Below, piece after piece: positions 1 to 8,186 of a stretch of DNA of 64,000 nucleotides; within the stretch, counting starts at the first letter, position 1; every line of letters begins with the position of its first letter. Both the position numbers and the translations under genes were made by a program. This DNA is from Tellurirhabdus rosea (GTDB lineage: Bacteria; Bacteroidota; Bacteroidia; Cytophagales; Spirosomataceae): positions 5,056,282 through 5,120,281 of the forward strand of contig NZ_CP111085.1 in NCBI RefSeq assembly GCF_026278345.1, read 5' to 3'. The notes beneath the pieces are model-generated. The model saw only the letters and a list, made by a program, of their open reading frames with translations, made no database searches and was not told the DNA's origin.

Positions 1-407
1 AGCTAGACAAACTGCCCAGGGTCAAGGGCGACATGCGCCAGCTTTATCAGCTTCTGGACAACCTGCTGAACAACGCCCTGAAGTTCCACCAGCCGGGCAA
101 ACCGCCGGTCGTGCACATCCGCGGGGAAGTGGTCAACCGGCCGGTGGTGGAGCCCGGAGCTTTTCCCTCCGAAGAAAAAGCCTACGCAAAGATTGACTTC
201 ATCGACAAAGGCATCGGGATCGACGACCGCCATCTGGAACGGATTTTCGGCATGTTCCAGCGTTTGCACGGGGCCGAAAAATACCCGGGAACCGGCGTCG
301 GGCTGGCCTTGTGCAAAAAGATTGTGGAAAACCACAAAGGACTCCTGACCGTAAAGAGCCGACCCGGAGAGCAAACCACGTTTACGGTGTACCTTCCGCT
401 GGATTAA
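1..407 (+). CDS. sensor histidine kinase, C-terminal ATPase part (5' end outside window)
   Basis: Only the last 135 or so codons are present, and the reading frame is already open at position 3. The visible part is a HATPase_c domain: an N-box (LLDNLLNNALKFH), a G1 box (DKGIGID), an F-box region (IFGMFQRLHG) and a G2 box (GTGVGLALCKKI), ending in the usual beta strand FTVYLPLD. The FQRLHG..YPGTGVGLA wording resembles kinases of the phytochrome/PAS type. The sensor and histidine domains lie outside the window, so the signal and the partner regulator cannot be named. It autophosphorylates from ATP and passes phosphate to a response regulator (family knowledge). No response regulator follows; the next gene is an unrelated nucleotidyltransferase 67 bp downstream. 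Confidence 0.92.
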   Translation, partial: LDKLPRVKGDMRQLYQLLDNLLNNALKFHQPGKPPVVHIRGEVVNRPVVEPGAFPSEEKAYAKIDFIDKGIGIDDRHLERIFGMFQRLHGAEKYPGTGVGLALCKKIVENHKGLLTVKSRPGEQTTFTVYLPLD

Positions 408-474
408 ACGCCGCCGGGCCCCAAATTCGAGCGACGCCCTTCGGTATGTCCGGCAGGAATTCTTTCTTTGCAGT

Positions 475-1071
475 ATGAATATTGGAGTCGTGATTTTGGC
501 GGCCGGTGCCTCTACCCGCATGGGCGGCCAGCTAAAACAACTGATTGAGGTGGAAGGGCGTACCCTGCTGCGCCGGACGGTGGACGCCGCTCTGGAAACG
601 GATCTGCGGCCGGTCGTGGTGGTGCTGGGGGCGCACAAGGAACAAATGACGCCGGAACTGGACGGCCTGCCCATTACGGTCATCGACAATCCGTTCTGGC
701 AACAGGGCCTGTCTACGTCCATCAAAACCGGACTGGCGGCGCTTTACCTGACCCTGCGCGAAATCGACGGCGTTCTGTTTCTGCTGACCGACCAGCCGTT
801 CGTCAACGCCGGTCTGGTCAAGCAGCTGGCCCATGTTTTTGCAGAAAGCGGGAAGCCGATTGTGGCCTGCCGGTATGCGGGGCACCTGGGTGTTCCGGCG
901 TTGTTCAGCCGGGATTACATCGAGGCCCTGCTTTCGCTGGAAGGAGATAAGGGCGCGCGCTGGCTCATTGAACAGAACCGGGACCACTGCGCCATCGTGG
1001 AGTTTGAAGCCGGTCGCATCGACCTCGACACCCCGGAGGATGTAAAGGCGTTCCGGGAACCGGGAGAATAG
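475..1071 (+). CDS. MobA/MocA-like nucleotidyltransferase (NTP transferase family)
   Basis: A 198-residue protein that starts with the nucleotide-binding signature VVILAAGASTRMGG, typical of MobA-like NTP transferases. It has the family pattern K-QL (residues about 22-24), the central D of LLTDQPF (residues about 103-109) and GHLGVPALF near residue 140. MocA-type enzymes join CTP to molybdopterin to form the cytosine dinucleotide cofactor used by xanthine-oxidase-family enzymes. An enzyme of that family (IorAB type) lies at 43-45.7 kb, which makes MocA activity plausible but unproven. MobA (GTP) or a sugar nucleotidyltransferase are alternatives. Length fits the family. It converges on moxR and ends just before a bidirectional terminator. 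Confidence 0.85.
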   Translation: MNIGVVILAAGASTRMGGQLKQLIEVEGRTLLRRTVDAALETDLRPVVVVLGAHKEQMTPELDGLPITVIDNPFWQQGLSTSIKTGLAALYLTLREIDGVLFLLTDQPFVNAGLVKQLAHVFAESGKPIVACRYAGHLGVPALFSRDYIEALLSLEGDKGARWLIEQNRDHCAIVEFEAGRIDLDTPEDVKAFREPGE

Positions 1072-1079
1072 GTAAAATG

Positions 1080-1108
1080 AAAAAAGCGGACGTTCGGTCC
1101 GCTTTTTT
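1080..1108. terminator. bidirectional intrinsic terminator
   Basis: The six-base-pair stem gcggac/gtccgc (1086-1091 and 1097-1102) is flanked by A5 on the left and T6 on the right, so it can terminate transcription from both sides. It sits between the convergent nucleotidyltransferase and moxR genes. Confidence 0.85.
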
Positions 1109-1134
1109 CGTATAAACCCCGGCGTTAGCCGGAA

Positions 1135-2100
1135 TTACAGGAGTCGTTTGATCAGGTTGTCTACCGTGATGCCTTCCGCCTCGGCCTTGAAGTTCCGGAC
1201 GATCCGGTGGCGCAGAATCGGCAGCGCCACGGCCCGGACGTCTTCGATATCGGGCGAGTATTTGCCGTTCAGCAGGGCGTTACACTTGGCCGCCAGAATC
1301 AGCGACTGCGACGCCCGCGGACCGGCACCCCATTCCAGGTACTGGTTGGTATCGGCATGGGCAAGTTCGGTATTGGGGCGGGTTTTGTGGACTAGCCGGA
1401 CGGCGTATTCGATCACGTTATCGACCACCGGCACGCGCCGTACCAGGTGCTGAAACGCCTGAATTTCTTCTCCCGAAATAACTTTCTGCACCTGATAGCG
1501 CTCGTCGCTGGTCGTGCTCTTCACAATGTCCAGCTCCGACTGATACGAGGGATAATCCAGCCAGATGTTGAACATAAAGCGGTCCAGCTGGGCTTCGGGC
1601 AGGGGATAGGTTCCTTCCTGTTCGATCGGGTTCTGCGTCGCCAGTACAAAAAACGGGCGGCCAAGCGGGTATTTCTGTCCGGCAATCGTCACCGAATATT
1701 CCTGCATGGCTTCCAGCAGGGCCGACTGGGTTTTGGGCGGGGTCCGGTTGATTTCGTCCGCCAGGATGATGTTGGCAAAAATGGGCCCTTTGATGAACTT
1801 GAAGCGCCGTTCCTGATCGAGGGTTTCGGAGCCGACAATATCGGAAGGCATCAGGTCAGGCGTAAACTGAATCCGGTTGAAGCTCAGGTCCAGCGCCCCG
1901 GCGATGGTCTGGATCAAAAGCGTTTTGGCCAGACCCGGAACGCCCACCAGTAAGCAGTGACCCTGGCAGAAAATGGCGGTCAGCAGCAGCCGGACCGTTT
2001 CGTCCTGTCCGATGACTACCTTCGAAATTTCGCCCGTCAGTCGTTTGTGCGCCTCATTCAGCGCCTCAGCAGCGGCAACATCTGAATTGTACTGAACCAC
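1135..2100 (-). CDS. MoxR-family AAA+ ATPase
   Basis: A 321-residue AAA+ ATPase of the MoxR family (AAA_3 plus a C-terminal lid). The start codon is GTG at 2100; no ATG is available in frame. Visible motifs are Walker A GVPGLAKT (about residue 53), Walker B ILADEINR (about residue 112), sensor 1 FVLATQNPIEQEGTYPLPEA and the lid segment GAGPRASQSL. MoxR proteins act as chaperones that mature or insert cofactors into partner complexes, usually with DUF58 and von Willebrand A proteins encoded next door. No such partner is visible here: downstream is a nucleotidyltransferase on the other strand, and upstream is a foldase operon beyond a long hairpin. The target is therefore unknown. Confidence 0.9.
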   Translation of the reverse strand: MVQYNSDVAAAEALNEAHKRLTGEISKVVIGQDETVRLLLTAIFCQGHCLLVGVPGLAKTLLIQTIAGALDLSFNRIQFTPDLMPSDIVGSETLDQERRFKFIKGPIFANIILADEINRTPPKTQSALLEAMQEYSVTIAGQKYPLGRPFFVLATQNPIEQEGTYPLPEAQLDRFMFNIWLDYPSYQSELDIVKSTTSDERYQVQKVISGEEIQAFQHLVRRVPVVDNVIEYAVRLVHKTRPNTELAHADTNQYLEWGAGPRASQSLILAAKCNALLNGKYSPDIEDVRAVALPILRHRIVRNFKAEAEGITVDNLIKRLL

Positions 2101-2120
2101 AGTGTGAAAGGAGTTAGGAA

Positions 2121-2210
2121 GTGAGAGTTAAGAGTTGAGAGTTAAGAATTAAAAATTAAAAGTAACCGAGATAATTACTTTTAATTTTTAATTCTTAACT
2201 CTTAACTCAC
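2121..2210. repeat. long imperfect hairpin, element A (90 bp)
   Basis: The left arm 2121-2165 and right arm 2175-2210 are complementary over about 36 bp. The arms are built from drifting words such as gagttaag, gaattaaa and aattaaaag. The left arm holds about nine extra bases, as if one unit had been gained or lost. The right arm ends directly at the stop codon of the foldase gene (2211). Its wording is shared with elements D and F. Confidence 0.9.
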
Positions 2211-3572
2211 TTATTGTCCTTCGGCCCGGACGTTCCTGAGGACGCCGCAGGCTTCGAATTCGGGGTCGATGTTGATGTACACATCGGCCACTGCTTTTCT
2301 AAACCAGTCATCGATGGCTTTGTTCTTTTTATTAGCCATGACAATGTTGGCAATCTTTTCGTAGTCGTCTTTGAGGCTGGCCGTGTGCGGGTCTACCTTC
2401 CGTTTGAAGTACAGAATCCGCATGGCGCTTTTGCCGTCTTCCGTCCGGAAGGTCAGCGGGCGGCTGATGGTGCCTACCTTCATCGAGTCCAGCGTCATGA
2501 ACAGCGCGTAATCCATGGACTGGTCCATCGGCTGCAGCGAGGCGTTGCTGTTGGGGTCGCGCATGATGCCGCCCGCGTCGGCCGTGGCTTTGTCTTCCGA
2601 AAAGTCCTTGGCGGCTTTTTCAAACTTGAGGGTGTCGGCGGCAATCAGGGTCCGCAGGCTGTCCAGAAAGCGCGTCGGCTCCGACACGTCGAGGCGGTTG
2701 TAATCCGGCCGCAGCAGGATGTGGCGGGCGTGGTATTCTGCGCCGCGCGTCTCGATGAGCTGGATCAGGTGCAGACCGTATTCCGATTCAACGATATCCG
2801 ACATTTCACCGGGCTTGAGTTTCAGGGCGGCCCCTTCAAACTCGGCGACCATCGCGCCCCGCTTGGCGTAGCCCAGATCACCGCCCCGCTGGGCCGAACC
2901 CACGTCTTCCGAAAACTCGGTGGCCAGTTTGGCAAAATCCTCGCCTTTCAGAACGCGGTCTTTCAGCGATTGCAGGCGGGCACGAAGCTCGGCTTTCTGC
3001 TCTTTGGTAGCCCGGGCCACCCGGACGATATGGCCTACTTCCACTTCGGCCGGGATGTAGGGCAGACTGTCGCGCGGGATGGCGTTGAAAAAGCGGCGGA
3101 CTTCACTCGGGGTAATCTTGATATCGTCCGTGATTTTCTGCTGCATCCGCTGCATCAGCATCTGTTCCTTCACTTCCTGGCGAACGTCGCTCTTGAGGGC
3201 GTCGAGGCTTTTGCCGTAGGCTTCCACGATGTTCTTCTCCGAGCCAAACTGCTGGATCATGTACGACATCCGGGCATCGAGCTGGCTGTCCACAATCTTC
3301 TCTTCCACGGTCACCGAGTCGATTTCGGCCTTGGCCAGCAGCATCTTGTTGACGACGAGGCTTTCCAGAATCTGACAGTCGGCCGGGGCTTTCTGGTTCT
3401 GTTCGACATACTGCTGGCGAATCCGGTCGATGTCGGATTTCAGGACGTAGTAGTTGTCGATCTTGGCTACGATTTTATTGATGCTGATGCCTCTGCCCTG
3501 CGAAAAGGCGGGACCGGCCACCAGCGTCAAAAGGGCTGCCCATAGCCAGACTGTGTTCTTCATTCGGTTCAT
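2211..3572 (-). CDS. periplasmic peptidyl-prolyl isomerase, SurA type
   Basis: The protein has 453 residues when started at the ATG at 3572; a second ATG lies at 3563. The open frame can be extended to a TTG at 3599, but the signal peptide fits better with the ATG. A hydrophobic signal (WLWAALLTLVAGPAFSQ) is followed by a SurA-like N-terminal helical region. Two parvulin (PpiC) domains follow, one with EVGHIVRVARATKEQ..., GGDLGYAKRG and YGLHLIQL, and a more divergent one beginning YHARHILLRP. SurA proteins escort unfolded outer-membrane proteins through the periplasm. It follows the 777-residue foldase on the same strand after about 90 bp, so the two are probably cotranscribed. Element A follows its stop codon directly. 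Confidence 0.9.
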   Translation of the reverse strand: MNRMKNTVWLWAALLTLVAGPAFSQGRGISINKIVAKIDNYYVLKSDIDRIRQQYVEQNQKAPADCQILESLVVNKMLLAKAEIDSVTVEEKIVDSQLDARMSYMIQQFGSEKNIVEAYGKSLDALKSDVRQEVKEQMLMQRMQQKITDDIKITPSEVRRFFNAIPRDSLPYIPAEVEVGHIVRVARATKEQKAELRARLQSLKDRVLKGEDFAKLATEFSEDVGSAQRGGDLGYAKRGAMVAEFEGAALKLKPGEMSDIVESEYGLHLIQLIETRGAEYHARHILLRPDYNRLDVSEPTRFLDSLRTLIAADTLKFEKAAKDFSEDKATADAGGIMRDPNSNASLQPMDQSMDYALFMTLDSMKVGTISRPLTFRTEDGKSAMRILYFKRKVDPHTASLKDDYEKIANIVMANKKNKAIDDWFRKAVADVYINIDPEFEACGVLRNVRAEGQ

Positions 3573-3661
3573 TCTTTTTAGAAAGACTTTATTTGTCAAT
3601 TATACCTTTTCTGTGGCTCCCGAACAACGGCTTTCTGTTGAATGGTGCGCCCTTTGCAAAA

Positions 3662-5995
3662 TTATTTCACCAGTTTCCGGACCTCCTCGTCGTTCACCTG
3701 AACGGGGAACTGCTGCCGCAGCCGGTCGAGCAGTTGTTTCTCCAGAATGGCCTGGTACTCGTTGATCACCGCGCCTTTCGCTTCTTCAAACGTTTTCTGA
3801 CGGGGCGGCTCGATGCGCTCGATCATCACCATCACCACTTTGCCGTCGCGGCGGAGGGTGGTGTTCCCCGGCTTCCATTCCACCGCGTCCACGTAGGGAT
3901 TCTGGCCCCGGGTAAAATTGCCTTCCGTCAGGGCCAGCGCGTTGGGAGCTTTGCCGTTCAGCGCCCGGGCCACATCGACGCGCGAATTGGAATACAACCG
4001 GAACGTCACCCGCCGGGCCGCTTCCCCTTTGACGCCAGGCCGGAACTTGCTGTAGTCCCGCTCCATGATCCGGGTCAGCGGAATGCCGTTCATCGTCAGG
4101 TAATTGACCACGTTGCGAATCCGGCCCGCCGAGACCGTATCCCGCTCCGGCGCGTCGGCAGAGCCGACCACTTCGACCACGTAATCCGGATTTTTGATCA
4201 GAATCACCAGCAGATCGAAAATGTTCTCCCGCATCTTGGCCGTAAAGGTCGTCTGGTTGACCCCGTACGACAGGTCGGCCACTGAGCGCCGCAGTTCGAA
4301 CGGCTTTTTGGCCAGCATTTCGGCCGCCTGCTTCAGCACGTTTTCGTCCTGCGCCACCAGCACCGTCGCCACGGCCCGTGAGTCGTAGCGGTATTTCTCC
4401 CGGTTCTGCTCCCAAAGCCGCCGCTGGGCCGTCGTGTCCGTCAGGGATTTGTCCCAGACGTTGGCTTCCATCACCTGCGAAAGCAGCACGCCGTCGCGGA
4501 TGTCGCTCATCACGGTCCGGAACTCCGGATACTTAGACTCCAGATTGGCCTCTTCCGTTGCAATCAGCCGGTCGTCTACAAACCGGTTGAACAGGCGCTG
4601 CATCACCACCGGCGCCGACGAACCCACCGGGCGGGGCTGCTGGCGGGTGGCTACATAATCAATAAACTCGTTTACGGTGTACGGTTTGTTCTGCACGGTG
4701 ACCAGCGGTTTGCCGCTCAGATCGGCCGGTACCGTTGCTTTCCAGCGTCCCTGGAGCAGATTGCTGTCGGCCAGGGCCAGCACGCGCGTCCAGTTTTCGG
4801 CGTTCGGGCCGACGGTGTACTGCTGGCGCAGCCGCTGGGTGAGCGTCCGGCGCATGAGGTCGCCCCGCGTATCGGTCATTACTTTCTGCCGGATGACGGG
4901 CGCCAGGGCCTCGAAGGGTTCCATCGGAATGCGTTCCAGCAACCTAACGATGTGCCAGCCGTAGCGCGTTTTGAACGGCTTCGAATAACTGCCCGGTTCG
5001 CTCAGGGCAAAGGCCGCCTCTTCGAAGGCCGGTACCCAGCGCCCTACCTCCCGCACGGGCAGCACGCCGCCCGTCGCGCGGGACTCGCGGTCGTCGGAAA
5101 ACTCGCGGGCAAGGTCTTCGAACGACTCACCTTTTTGCAGTTTCTGATAAACGTCGTTGATGCGTTTTTCGGCCGCCTGCTGGCTTTGCTCGTCGGCCTG
5201 CTGGCTCACCTGCACCCGGATGTGCGCCACCCGGAGCTTGCCGCGGCTTGCGCGCCGGTCGTTCACCTTCACCAGATGGTAGCCCGAGCGGGACCGTACC
5301 GGACCGGAAACACTGCCGACGGGAGTGGTGTAAGCCGCCGTTTCGAGCGGGTAAATGAGTTGAAAGACCGAAAAATAGCCGAGGCTGCCGCCATTCGAGG
5401 CCACGGTAGGGTCCTTGGAATACTGCCGGGCCAGGGCTTCGAAATCCGCTCCGGCCGTCAGCCGTTTCCGCAGGTCCTGAATGGTGTTCCAGGCCGCCAG
5501 CGTATCGGCAGGGGCCGCATCTTCGGGCACCGGAATCAGCAGGTGCGAGGCGGATACTTCCTCTTTCATGCGCTCGTAGGCTTCGGCCGTCAGCGCTTCG
5601 ATCTGTTCCTTGTCGTGCAGGTAGTTCTGCGCCAGCTGCTGACGGTAGGTGGCCAGTTCTTCCCGCACGGCCAGGGTGGTGTCCCGGCCTTCCGCTTCGG
5701 CGGCCAGCACCTTCAGTTTCAGGTTGGTGTATAAATCAAAATATTCCCGGATGTCGGTCCGGCGACCAGAATCGGCGGAAATCTGATTTTTGGTAAAGGA
5801 CTGAAAAAATTCATCCGTCGTGAAAGCCTTGTTGCCGAGCTTCAGGATGACGGGTTCCGGTGGGGTCACCGTTTTAGCCGGAGCCGACGGCTTGCAGCCT
5901 GCCAGCAAACCGCCGAGCAGGAGCCCGCCCAGGGCGGATTTCAGCAGGACGGAACAGGCAGGAGTAGTCACTAAACGCGGTGAGTATAAACGCAT
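3662..5995 (-). CDS. lipoprotein foldase with two parvulin domains and an OmpA-like C-terminal module
   Basis: The protein has 777 residues from the ATG at 5995; a GTG at 6013 would add six residues. A lipoprotein signal ends in GGLLAGC, so the mature protein starts at a lipidated Cys near residue 34. Two parvulin/PpiC domains follow: about residues 146-246 (ASHLLIPV, GGSLGYFSVF, RSGYHLVKV) and 256-356 (VAHIRVQV, GGVLPVREVG, YGWHIVRLLER). Near residues 590-668 a stretch reads like an OmpA-type peptidoglycan-binding domain: NPDYVVEVVGSAD, AGRIRNVVNYLTMNGIPLTRI and GEAARRVTFRLY. That module in a foldase is unusual. It probably acts in the periplasm on outer-membrane client proteins. It lies between a putative lipoprotein gene and the SurA-type gene. 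Confidence 0.88.
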   Translation of the reverse strand: MRLYSPRLVTTPACSVLLKSALGGLLLGGLLAGCKPSAPAKTVTPPEPVILKLGNKAFTTDEFFQSFTKNQISADSGRRTDIREYFDLYTNLKLKVLAAEAEGRDTTLAVREELATYRQQLAQNYLHDKEQIEALTAEAYERMKEEVSASHLLIPVPEDAAPADTLAAWNTIQDLRKRLTAGADFEALARQYSKDPTVASNGGSLGYFSVFQLIYPLETAAYTTPVGSVSGPVRSRSGYHLVKVNDRRASRGKLRVAHIRVQVSQQADEQSQQAAEKRINDVYQKLQKGESFEDLAREFSDDRESRATGGVLPVREVGRWVPAFEEAAFALSEPGSYSKPFKTRYGWHIVRLLERIPMEPFEALAPVIRQKVMTDTRGDLMRRTLTQRLRQQYTVGPNAENWTRVLALADSNLLQGRWKATVPADLSGKPLVTVQNKPYTVNEFIDYVATRQQPRPVGSSAPVVMQRLFNRFVDDRLIATEEANLESKYPEFRTVMSDIRDGVLLSQVMEANVWDKSLTDTTAQRRLWEQNREKYRYDSRAVATVLVAQDENVLKQAAEMLAKKPFELRRSVADLSYGVNQTTFTAKMRENIFDLLVILIKNPDYVVEVVGSADAPERDTVSAGRIRNVVNYLTMNGIPLTRIMERDYSKFRPGVKGEAARRVTFRLYSNSRVDVARALNGKAPNALALTEGNFTRGQNPYVDAVEWKPGNTTLRRDGKVVMVMIERIEPPRQKTFEEAKGAVINEYQAILEKQLLDRLRQQFPVQVNDEEVRKLVK

Positions 5996-6009
5996 AACGG
6001 GGAGCCTCT

Positions 6010-6054
6010 TCACAAAAAGAAAACAGCCGCGGGAAAAAATTGGTTGCGGCTTTC
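6010..6054 (-). terminator. intrinsic terminator after the 6116-6847 gene
   Basis: Read on the minus strand, the stem agccgc/gcggct (6046-6051 with 6025-6030) is followed by TGTTTTCTTTTTG. It could end transcription of the upstream lipoprotein gene before the foldase gene. Confidence 0.6.
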
Positions 6055-6115
6055 CTGTCGGAAAGGGATGTTTTTGGAATTGGTTATTGTCTTTTTTAAC
6101 GAAAACCGGAATGGA

Positions 6116-6847
6116 TTATTTCTTAGCCATGAATCGCATCCGTTTTAGCTGGACATCGTATTCCAGCTGATAATCAAATGAATCCCGCAGGTTTTCGCCT
6201 GTAAACCGGGCCGGAATCCGCAGGAGTTTCTGAGGGCTTTTTTGTAATTCGGTATCTTTCAGCTCCACGCTGCTCTGGCCCAGCAGGTCGTCGTCGTCGA
6301 GGCGGTCGGCCAGCTGGACACCCAACCCGGCGGCGGTCAGCCCGAGCGTGACGTACTTCAGCGGCGTCAGGGCTTCGACTCCCAGGGCCAGAAATCCGGC
6401 CGGGACCTGCACCCATTTGTTCACCTGCTGAATCCGGCCCACCAGCGACTGGGCTTCGGCGTAGTTGTCGACTTCGATCAGCACCAGCGAGGCCACCACT
6501 TTGCCGCCCTTCGGAATTTCGAGCTGAACGGGCGCCTGGCTGGCGAGGGTGGTACTCATGCCTTTGGTCATCGTCTGCACGCCCCAGGCGTTGTTGACCA
6601 CCCCGACCATCTGGTTTTTGCTGTCGAACGCCGTCAGCGAGTAGGCGATCATGACCTCGTCTTTCCGGCTGATGGTTTCCTCCAGGTTGTTAGCTTTCAG
6701 GGACCGGAGCCGTAACTCGGCCGTCAGCGGTTTGGTGCAGCCTGCCAGAACGGGAATTCCGCAGAAGGCCAGCCTGACCATAACCCGGCATAACGAAGCC
6801 GGAGTTCTTTTCCGGAAAAGTAAAAAAACAGACTCAATCATATCCAT
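6116..6847 (-). CDS. putative lipoprotein of unknown function
   Basis: A 243-residue protein. An N-terminal basic and hydrophobic stretch ends in PVLAGC, a lipobox, so it is probably an outer- or inner-membrane lipoprotein. The mature part contains a mixed beta-rich segment (about residues 60-130) with VVNNAWGVQTMTKG and LEIPKGGKVVASLVLIEV, then a glycine- and leucine-rich segment (LGLTAAGLGVQLADRL) that may be a weak membrane-associated helix, then an acidic DDDD patch. I do not recognise the family. It is upstream of the two foldase genes but separated from them by a likely terminator. Two ATG codons (6847 and 6841) could serve as the start. Confidence 0.75.
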   Translation of the reverse strand: MDMIESVFLLFRKRTPASLCRVMVRLAFCGIPVLAGCTKPLTAELRLRSLKANNLEETISRKDEVMIAYSLTAFDSKNQMVGVVNNAWGVQTMTKGMSTTLASQAPVQLEIPKGGKVVASLVLIEVDNYAEAQSLVGRIQQVNKWVQVPAGFLALGVEALTPLKYVTLGLTAAGLGVQLADRLDDDDLLGQSSVELKDTELQKSPQKLLRIPARFTGENLRDSFDYQLEYDVQLKRMRFMAKK

Positions 6848-6858
6848 TCATGAAAAAC

Positions 6859-6968
6859 GACCCACCCCGTCCGCGGTCTGCAAGACCCTGACAGGTTTCC
6901 TTTACTCTTTAGCCTTTGATTCCCGCCTATTCCTGTCAGAGTCTTGCAGACCGCTGACAGGGGTGGTC
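6859..6968. repeat. long imperfect hairpin, element O (110 bp)
   Basis: Arms 6859-6895 and 6932-6968 pair over about 37 bp with few mismatches. The core word is gcggtctgcaagacyctgac. The right arm runs into the stop codon of the agmatine deiminase gene (6967-6969). The same core wording, in altered form, appears in element P at 34671-34838. Confidence 0.9.
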
Positions 6969-8043
6969 AGACTGCCGGTTCCTGCTGGCTCAGGCAGTGG
7001 AAGCTGCCCAGCCCCCAGATAATTTCCGTCGAATCAATGCCCACCACCTCGCGGCCGGGGAAACACTGCGTCAAAATGTCCAAAGCAAGCTGGTCCTTGG
7101 CGCAGCGGAACGTCGGGACAAGGACGTGGCCGTTGCTGATGTAGAAGTTGGCGTACGAAGCCGGGAGCCGCTGCCCTTCGCTGTAAACGGGGTCGGGCAT
7201 GGGCAGTTCGATGATGTTCAGCGGCTTGCCGTTGAGCAGCCGCATGCTTTTCAACTCGTGGTGAATCTCCTGAAGGAACGGGTAGTTGTCGTCGGATTTG
7301 TTTGGTTCGTAAGCCGCCACGACGGTATCTTCGTTGACAAAGCGGACCGTATCGTCGATATGGCCGTCGGTATCGTCGCCGACGATGCCTTCCTCGACCC
7401 ACAGCACCTGCTGAACGCCGTAGAAATCGCGGAGGTACCGCTCGATTTTGTCCTGCGTCAGGTGGGCGTTTCGATTCTGATTCAGCAGGCAGGCGCGGCT
7501 GGTCAAGACGGTTCCGGCGCCGTTAAATTCCACCGAGCCTCCTTCCATGATGATGCCCGGCGTGACGTAGGGCAGCCCCCGGTAATTGGCGATGGCCCCC
7601 GGAATGAGGTCGTCGCGGTCGAACGGCGGGTACTTGCCGCCCCAGGCGTTATAGCCCCAGTTGACGATCATCCGGCTTTTCCGGTCGGGATTGATCAGAA
7701 ATGCCGGGCCGTGGTCGCGGCACCAGGAGTCGTTGGTCGCGTGCGGCAGCAGCGTAATGCGCTCCATGTCGGCCCCGGCCATCAGCAGCCGCATGCGGGC
7801 CGTCTGCATGACCGTTTCGTTATGGGCGTTGATGCACACCTGCTCCGAGCGGGCGATGGTTTTGATAAATTCGAGATAAGCCGGGAACATCAGCTCCTGC
7901 CGTTCGCGGGTCCAGGAGGCTTCCGTATGGGGCCAGCTGAGCCAGGTAGCTACGTGGGGATGCCATTCGGCGGGAAAATAAAAGCCCTGCCGGGCGGGAG
8001 GAATGATCTCGTCGGTTTCTTCGTGCCGGAATTCAGTGTTCAT
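6967..8043 (-). CDS. aguA: agmatine deiminase
   Basis: The protein has 358 residues when started at the ATG at 8043 (MNTEFRHEE). A longer open frame reaching 8142 adds an unlikely basic leader and would include the candidate promoter. It belongs to the peptidyl-arginine-deiminase/agmatine deiminase family. Visible hallmarks are PAEWHPHVATWLSWPH near the N-terminus, WCRDHGPAF, EGGSVEFNGAGTVLTS, DDTDGHIDDTVRFV and the catalytic cysteine in LGSFHCLSQQEP at the C-terminus. It hydrolyses agmatine to N-carbamoylputrescine and ammonia in the cytoplasm. The enzyme for the next step, N-carbamoylputrescine amidase, is encoded at 12.2-13.1 kb on the same strand, separated by two unrelated genes. Confidence 0.95.
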   Translation of the reverse strand: MNTEFRHEETDEIIPPARQGFYFPAEWHPHVATWLSWPHTEASWTRERQELMFPAYLEFIKTIARSEQVCINAHNETVMQTARMRLLMAGADMERITLLPHATNDSWCRDHGPAFLINPDRKSRMIVNWGYNAWGGKYPPFDRDDLIPGAIANYRGLPYVTPGIIMEGGSVEFNGAGTVLTSRACLLNQNRNAHLTQDKIERYLRDFYGVQQVLWVEEGIVGDDTDGHIDDTVRFVNEDTVVAAYEPNKSDDNYPFLQEIHHELKSMRLLNGKPLNIIELPMPDPVYSEGQRLPASYANFYISNGHVLVPTFRCAKDQLALDILTQCFPGREVVGIDSTEIIWGLGSFHCLSQQEPAV

Positions 8044-8063
8044 GCGTTTTCTACTTGCCGGGG

Positions 8064-8071
8064 CAAAAGTA
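8064..8071 (-). promoter_or_regulatory. candidate Bacteroidota -7 box (TACTTTTG)
   Basis: On the minus strand TACTTTTG matches the TAnnTTTG consensus and lies 20 nt upstream of the agmatine deiminase ATG at 8043. I see no clear -33 TTTG at the usual spacing. Confidence 0.45.
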
Positions 8072-8186
8072 CGAAAATATGCGGGTTGCGTCCTTACATT
8101 GCGTGGGCAAAGCGGCGAAACGAAAGTAGGGATGACCGCCAAACTGCTTATGCCCGAAAAGACGACGGCATCCTGCCTACCGCCCT

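Noticed and set aside
3573-3599. TTG start for the SurA-type gene
   Set aside because: It would put nine residues before the signal peptide. The ATG at 3572 or 3563 fits better.
8044-8142. Longer N-terminus of agmatine deiminase
   Set aside because: It covers the candidate promoter box, and the extra residues do not resemble the family N-terminus, which starts near MNTEFRHEE.
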